Shown here piece after piece: positions 21,733 to 24,634 of a stretch of 24,634 nucleotides of DNA. The notes under the pieces were generated by a model. It was not told the DNA's origin, ran no database searches, and saw only the letters and a list, made by a program, of their open reading frames with translations. Every line of letters begins with the position of its first letter. Position 1 is the first letter of the stretch. Both the position numbers and the translations under genes were made by a program. Source of the stretch: JADCCX01 sp051649305 (lineage in GTDB: Bacteria; Pseudomonadota; Alphaproteobacteria; Rhizobiales; Beijerinckiaceae); contig JBOFGV010000127.1 in the NCBI GenBank assembly GCA_051649305.1, positions 1-24,634 of the forward strand, in the 5' to 3' direction.

Positions 21733-24612
21733 ATGGACCGCGACGTCAACGATATTCTCGCAACAACCGGTGGCTCTGCTGCCTACCTCGAATCGCTCAT
21801 GGGCGAGGAAACACCGGGTCCTTCCTGGCAGCGCAAGAACTGGCCCATCCACGCCAATGGCGAGTTGGTGTCGGCACTTGATGGCAACTGGGGTGCAATC
21901 GAGAAGCTCGTTGGCGACAAGCTGGCCAAAAAGGCATCTGACAAGCCTGCAACGGCTGCCCCTGCATCGCAGCAGGATATCCAGCAGGCGACACGGGATT
22001 CCGTCCGCGCGCTGATGATGATCCGGGCCTACCGGATGCGCGGGCATCTCTTTGCCAACCTTGATCCACTGGGCATTGAGCCACGCAAGGACCATGAGGA
22101 ACTGCATCCCTCCACCTACGGCTTCACGGATGCTGACTGGGACCGCAAGATCTTCATCGATAAGGTTCTGGGCATGGAGTTCGCCACCATCCGCGAGATG
22201 ATGGACATTCTTCAGCGCACTTATTGTTCCACCATCGGCTATGAGTTCATGCACATCACAGACCCTGCTGAAAAGGGCTGGCTGCAGGAGCGTATCGAGG
22301 GGCAGGACAAGGAAATTTCCTTCACCAAGGAAGGCAAGCGTGCCATCCTGCAGAAGCTGGTAGAGGGCGAAGGTTTCGAGAAGTTCCTCGATGTCAAATA
22401 CACCGGCACCAAGCGCTTTGGTCTTGATGGCGGCGAAGCGCTGATCCCGGCGCTGGAGCAGATCATCAAGCGCGGCGGCAACCTCGGCGTCAAGGATATC
22501 GTGCTTGGCATGGCGCACCGTGGCCGCCTCAATGTGCTGACACAGGTGATGGGCAAGTCCCACCGTGCGCTGTTCCACGAGTTCAAGGGCGGCTCGTTTG
22601 CGCCGGATGATGTGGAAGGCTCAGGCGATGTGAAGTATCACCTTGGTGTCTCGTCAGACCGCGAGTTTGATGGCAACAAGGTGCATCTGTCGCTCACGCC
22701 AAACCCATCGCATCTTGAAATCGTTGACCCCGTTGTTCTGGGCAAGGTGCGCGCAAAGCAGGACCAGCATGGCTGCACAGCCGAAGACCGCCGCGCGGTG
22801 ATGCCGCTTTTGCTCCACGGCGACGCCGCCTTTGCAGGGCAGGGCGTTGTGGCGGAATGCCTTGGGCTCTCGGGCCTCAAGGGCCACCGGACCGGTGGTT
22901 CGGTGCACTTCATCATCAACAACCAGATTGGTTTCACCACCTATCCGCGTTACTCGCGTTCTTCGCCCTATCCATCGGATGTGGCGAAGATGGTGGAAGC
23001 GCCGATCTTCCACGTGAATGGCGATGACCCTGAAGCCGTGGTTTTCGTGGCCAAGGTCGCGACCGAATTCCGCATGCGTTTCCAGAAGCCTGTCGTCATC
23101 GACATGTGGTGCTATCGCCGCTTCGGCCACAACGAGGGCGATGAGCCTGCGTTCACCCAGCCGTTGATGTATCGCAAGATCAAGAACCAGAAGTCGACGC
23201 TGGAAATCTACTCGACCAAGCTGATCGCAGAGAGTGTTGTCACCGAGGGTGAAGTCGACAAGATGAAGGCTGACTGGCGTGCGCGGCTTGAGGCCGAGCA
23301 TGAGGCAGGTCAAGCCTACAAGCCGAACAAGGCTGACTGGCTGGATGGTGCATGGTCTGGCCTAAAAGCAGTGGCTTCCGCCAGCAACGACGAAGATCCA
23401 CGCCGTGGCCAGACAGGCCTGCCGCTCGACAAGCTGAAGCAGATCGGCGAGGCACTGGCTGCTGTGCCAGCCGGACACAATGTCCACAAGACCATCCAGC
23501 GCTTTATGGACGGTCGCAAGAAGATGATCGAAACCGGCGAAGGCATCGACTGGGCGATGGGCGAGGCTCTGGCCTTCGGTTCGCTGGTGGATGAAGGCCA
23601 TCGCGTGCGTCTTTCCGGCCAGGATTGCGAGCGCGGCACCTTCAGCTCACGCCACTCCGTGCTGATCGATCAGGAGACGGAAGCGCGCTACAAGCCGCTG
23701 AACCATATCCGCGAGGGACAGGGCAAGTACGAGGTCATCAACTCGATGCTTTCGGAAGAGGCTGTGCTTGGTTTTGAGTATGGCTACAGCCTGTCCGAGC
23801 CAAACGCGCTGACCCTCTGGGAAGCGCAGTTTGGTGACTTTGCCAACGGTGCGCAGGTGTTGTTTGACCAGTTCATCTCATCGGGTGAGCGCAAGTGGCT
23901 GCGCATGTCCGGCCTCGTCTGCCTTCTGCCGCACGGCTACGAAGGGCAGGGGCCGGAGCACTCCTCGGCGCGCCTTGAGCGTTTCCTGCAGATGTGCGCG
24001 GAGGACAACATGCAGGTGGCAAATTGCACCACGCCTGCCAACTACTTCCACATTCTGCGCCGCCAGCTGAAGCGCGAGTTCCGCAAGCCGCTGATCCTGA
24101 TGACGCCGAAGTCATTGCTGCGTCACCCCAAGTGCAAGTCCACGCTCGCCGAGCTTGGTCCCGACAGCTCGTTCCAGCGCTGGTATCACGATGATGCCGA
24201 GCGTCTGCCCGGCGGTCCTGTGAAGCTGGCGAAGGACGCCAAGATCCGCCGTGTGGTGCTGTGCTCTGGCAAGGTCTACTACGATCTTCTGGAAGACCGC
24301 GAGAAGCGCGGCATTGACGATGTCTATCTGCTGCGCATTGAGCAGCTCTATCCCTTCCCGCTGAAATCGGTGGCGCAGGAGCTTTCGCGCTTCAAGAATG
24401 CCGATGTTGTGTGGTGTCAGGAAGAGCCACAGAACATGGGTTCATGGACATACATCGCGCCTTATCTGGAGTGGGTTCTGGGGCAGGCTGGCATCAAGGC
24501 CAAGCGCCCGCGCTATGTTGGCCGTGTGGCTGCTGCAGCGACCGCCACAGGTTTGATGTCGCGCCATCAGGCGCAACTGAAGGCGTTTCTGGACGAAGCG
24601 TTTGCGGGTTAA
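21733..24612 (+). CDS. sucA: 2-Oxoglutarate dehydrogenase E1 component
   Basis: A 959-residue thiamine-diphosphate enzyme that decarboxylates 2-oxoglutarate and passes the succinyl group to the lipoyl arm of E2 (SucB). It feeds succinyl-CoA to the synthetase encoded upstream. The N-terminal AAYLESLM stretch is the E2-docking region found in E1o. The cofactor site shows HGDAAFAGQG (His362, Gly363, Asp364) and NNQIGFTT (from Asn396). GMAHRGRLNVL, EFDGNKVHLSLTPNPSHLE and the C-terminal LLPHGYEGQGPEHSSAR are classic family signatures. GGGAG precedes the ATG by six bases. The frame is intact to a TAA. sucB and lpd would be expected beyond the right edge but cannot be seen. Confidence 0.98.
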   Translation: MDRDVNDILATTGGSAAYLESLMGEETPGPSWQRKNWPIHANGELVSALDGNWGAIEKLVGDKLAKKASDKPATAAPASQQDIQQATRDSVRALMMIRAYRMRGHLFANLDPLGIEPRKDHEELHPSTYGFTDADWDRKIFIDKVLGMEFATIREMMDILQRTYCSTIGYEFMHITDPAEKGWLQERIEGQDKEISFTKEGKRAILQKLVEGEGFEKFLDVKYTGTKRFGLDGGEALIPALEQIIKRGGNLGVKDIVLGMAHRGRLNVLTQVMGKSHRALFHEFKGGSFAPDDVEGSGDVKYHLGVSSDREFDGNKVHLSLTPNPSHLEIVDPVVLGKVRAKQDQHGCTAEDRRAVMPLLLHGDAAFAGQGVVAECLGLSGLKGHRTGGSVHFIINNQIGFTTYPRYSRSSPYPSDVAKMVEAPIFHVNGDDPEAVVFVAKVATEFRMRFQKPVVIDMWCYRRFGHNEGDEPAFTQPLMYRKIKNQKSTLEIYSTKLIAESVVTEGEVDKMKADWRARLEAEHEAGQAYKPNKADWLDGAWSGLKAVASASNDEDPRRGQTGLPLDKLKQIGEALAAVPAGHNVHKTIQRFMDGRKKMIETGEGIDWAMGEALAFGSLVDEGHRVRLSGQDCERGTFSSRHSVLIDQETEARYKPLNHIREGQGKYEVINSMLSEEAVLGFEYGYSLSEPNALTLWEAQFGDFANGAQVLFDQFISSGERKWLRMSGLVCLLPHGYEGQGPEHSSARLERFLQMCAEDNMQVANCTTPANYFHILRRQLKREFRKPLILMTPKSLLRHPKCKSTLAELGPDSSFQRWYHDDAERLPGGPVKLAKDAKIRRVVLCSGKVYYDLLEDREKRGIDDVYLLRIEQLYPFPLKSVAQELSRFKNADVVWCQEEPQNMGSWTYIAPYLEWVLGQAGIKAKRPRYVGRVAAAATATGLMSRHQAQLKAFLDEAFAG

Positions 24613-24613
24613 G

Positions 24614-24634
24614 TGTCATCCCGTGTCTGCGAAG
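24614..24634. repeat. Start of another REP-like element after sucA
   Basis: TGTCATCCCG (24614-24623) begins one base after the sucA stop, and the window ends in TGTCTGCGAAG. The first ten bases equal 19009-19018, and CCCGTGTCTGCG equals 19093-19104, so this is the same repeat family cut by the window edge. Confidence 0.6.

Noticed and set aside
1..24634. CRISPR array, integrase, transposase or prophage genes
   Set aside because: No regularly spaced repeats and no protein with such motifs were seen on either strand.

Overview
The window looks like chromosome of an alphaproteobacterium, most likely Hyphomicrobiales (Rhizobiales). The grounds are gene content and order: zapE, a TetR regulator, then mdh-sucC-sucD-sucA. 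Other support is a RIME-like multi-hairpin intergenic repeat, REP-like repeats and a permease-ATPase fusion in a branched-chain amino acid ABC operon. No 16S or other taxonomic marker is present, so this is inference.

Layout. 1-175 is the 3' end of an aquaporin gene, followed by a long inverted repeat and a tRNA-Ser(GGA) at 413-502. 503-3122 is A/T-richer accessory DNA: a GNAT toxin / DUF1778 antitoxin pair with a readable promoter, decayed reading-frame pieces, and a Fic enzyme fused to a MerR-type DNA-binding domain. 3281-9943 holds a two-gene unit (GNAT acetyltransferase, PuuE-like deacetylase) divergent from a four-gene ABC importer operon (binding protein, permease, permease-ATPase fusion, ATPase). 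9947-13943 is a decayed transport region: an intact TRAP large permease, a 5'-truncated TRAP small permease joined head-to-head at about 11490 to a 5'-truncated SsuC-type ABC permease, an intact acetamidase/formamidase, and a TRAP binding-protein gene that has lost the middle of its coding sequence.

The last 15 bases of tRNA-Ser (489-503) recur exactly at 14126-14140, where they are followed by a T-run that looks like the original tRNA terminator. The simplest reading is that about 13.6 kb between the copies is an old integrated island that has lost its integrase. Its metabolic theme appears to be uptake and breakdown of amide or ureide-like nitrogen compounds (inference).

14221-17752 holds a small P-loop protein, an AhpD-like protein, a small exported protein, ZapE and a TetR regulator. 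18041-24612 is a TCA-cycle operon: malate dehydrogenase, both succinyl-CoA synthetase subunits and 2-oxoglutarate dehydrogenase E1. Two things interrupt it: repeat elements in the mdh-sucC and sucD-sucA gaps and just after sucA, and an unrecognised 105-residue membrane protein gene (TTG start) between sucC and sucD. The small membrane protein and the Fic-MerR locus with a palindrome at its promoter are the best candidates for undescribed biology.
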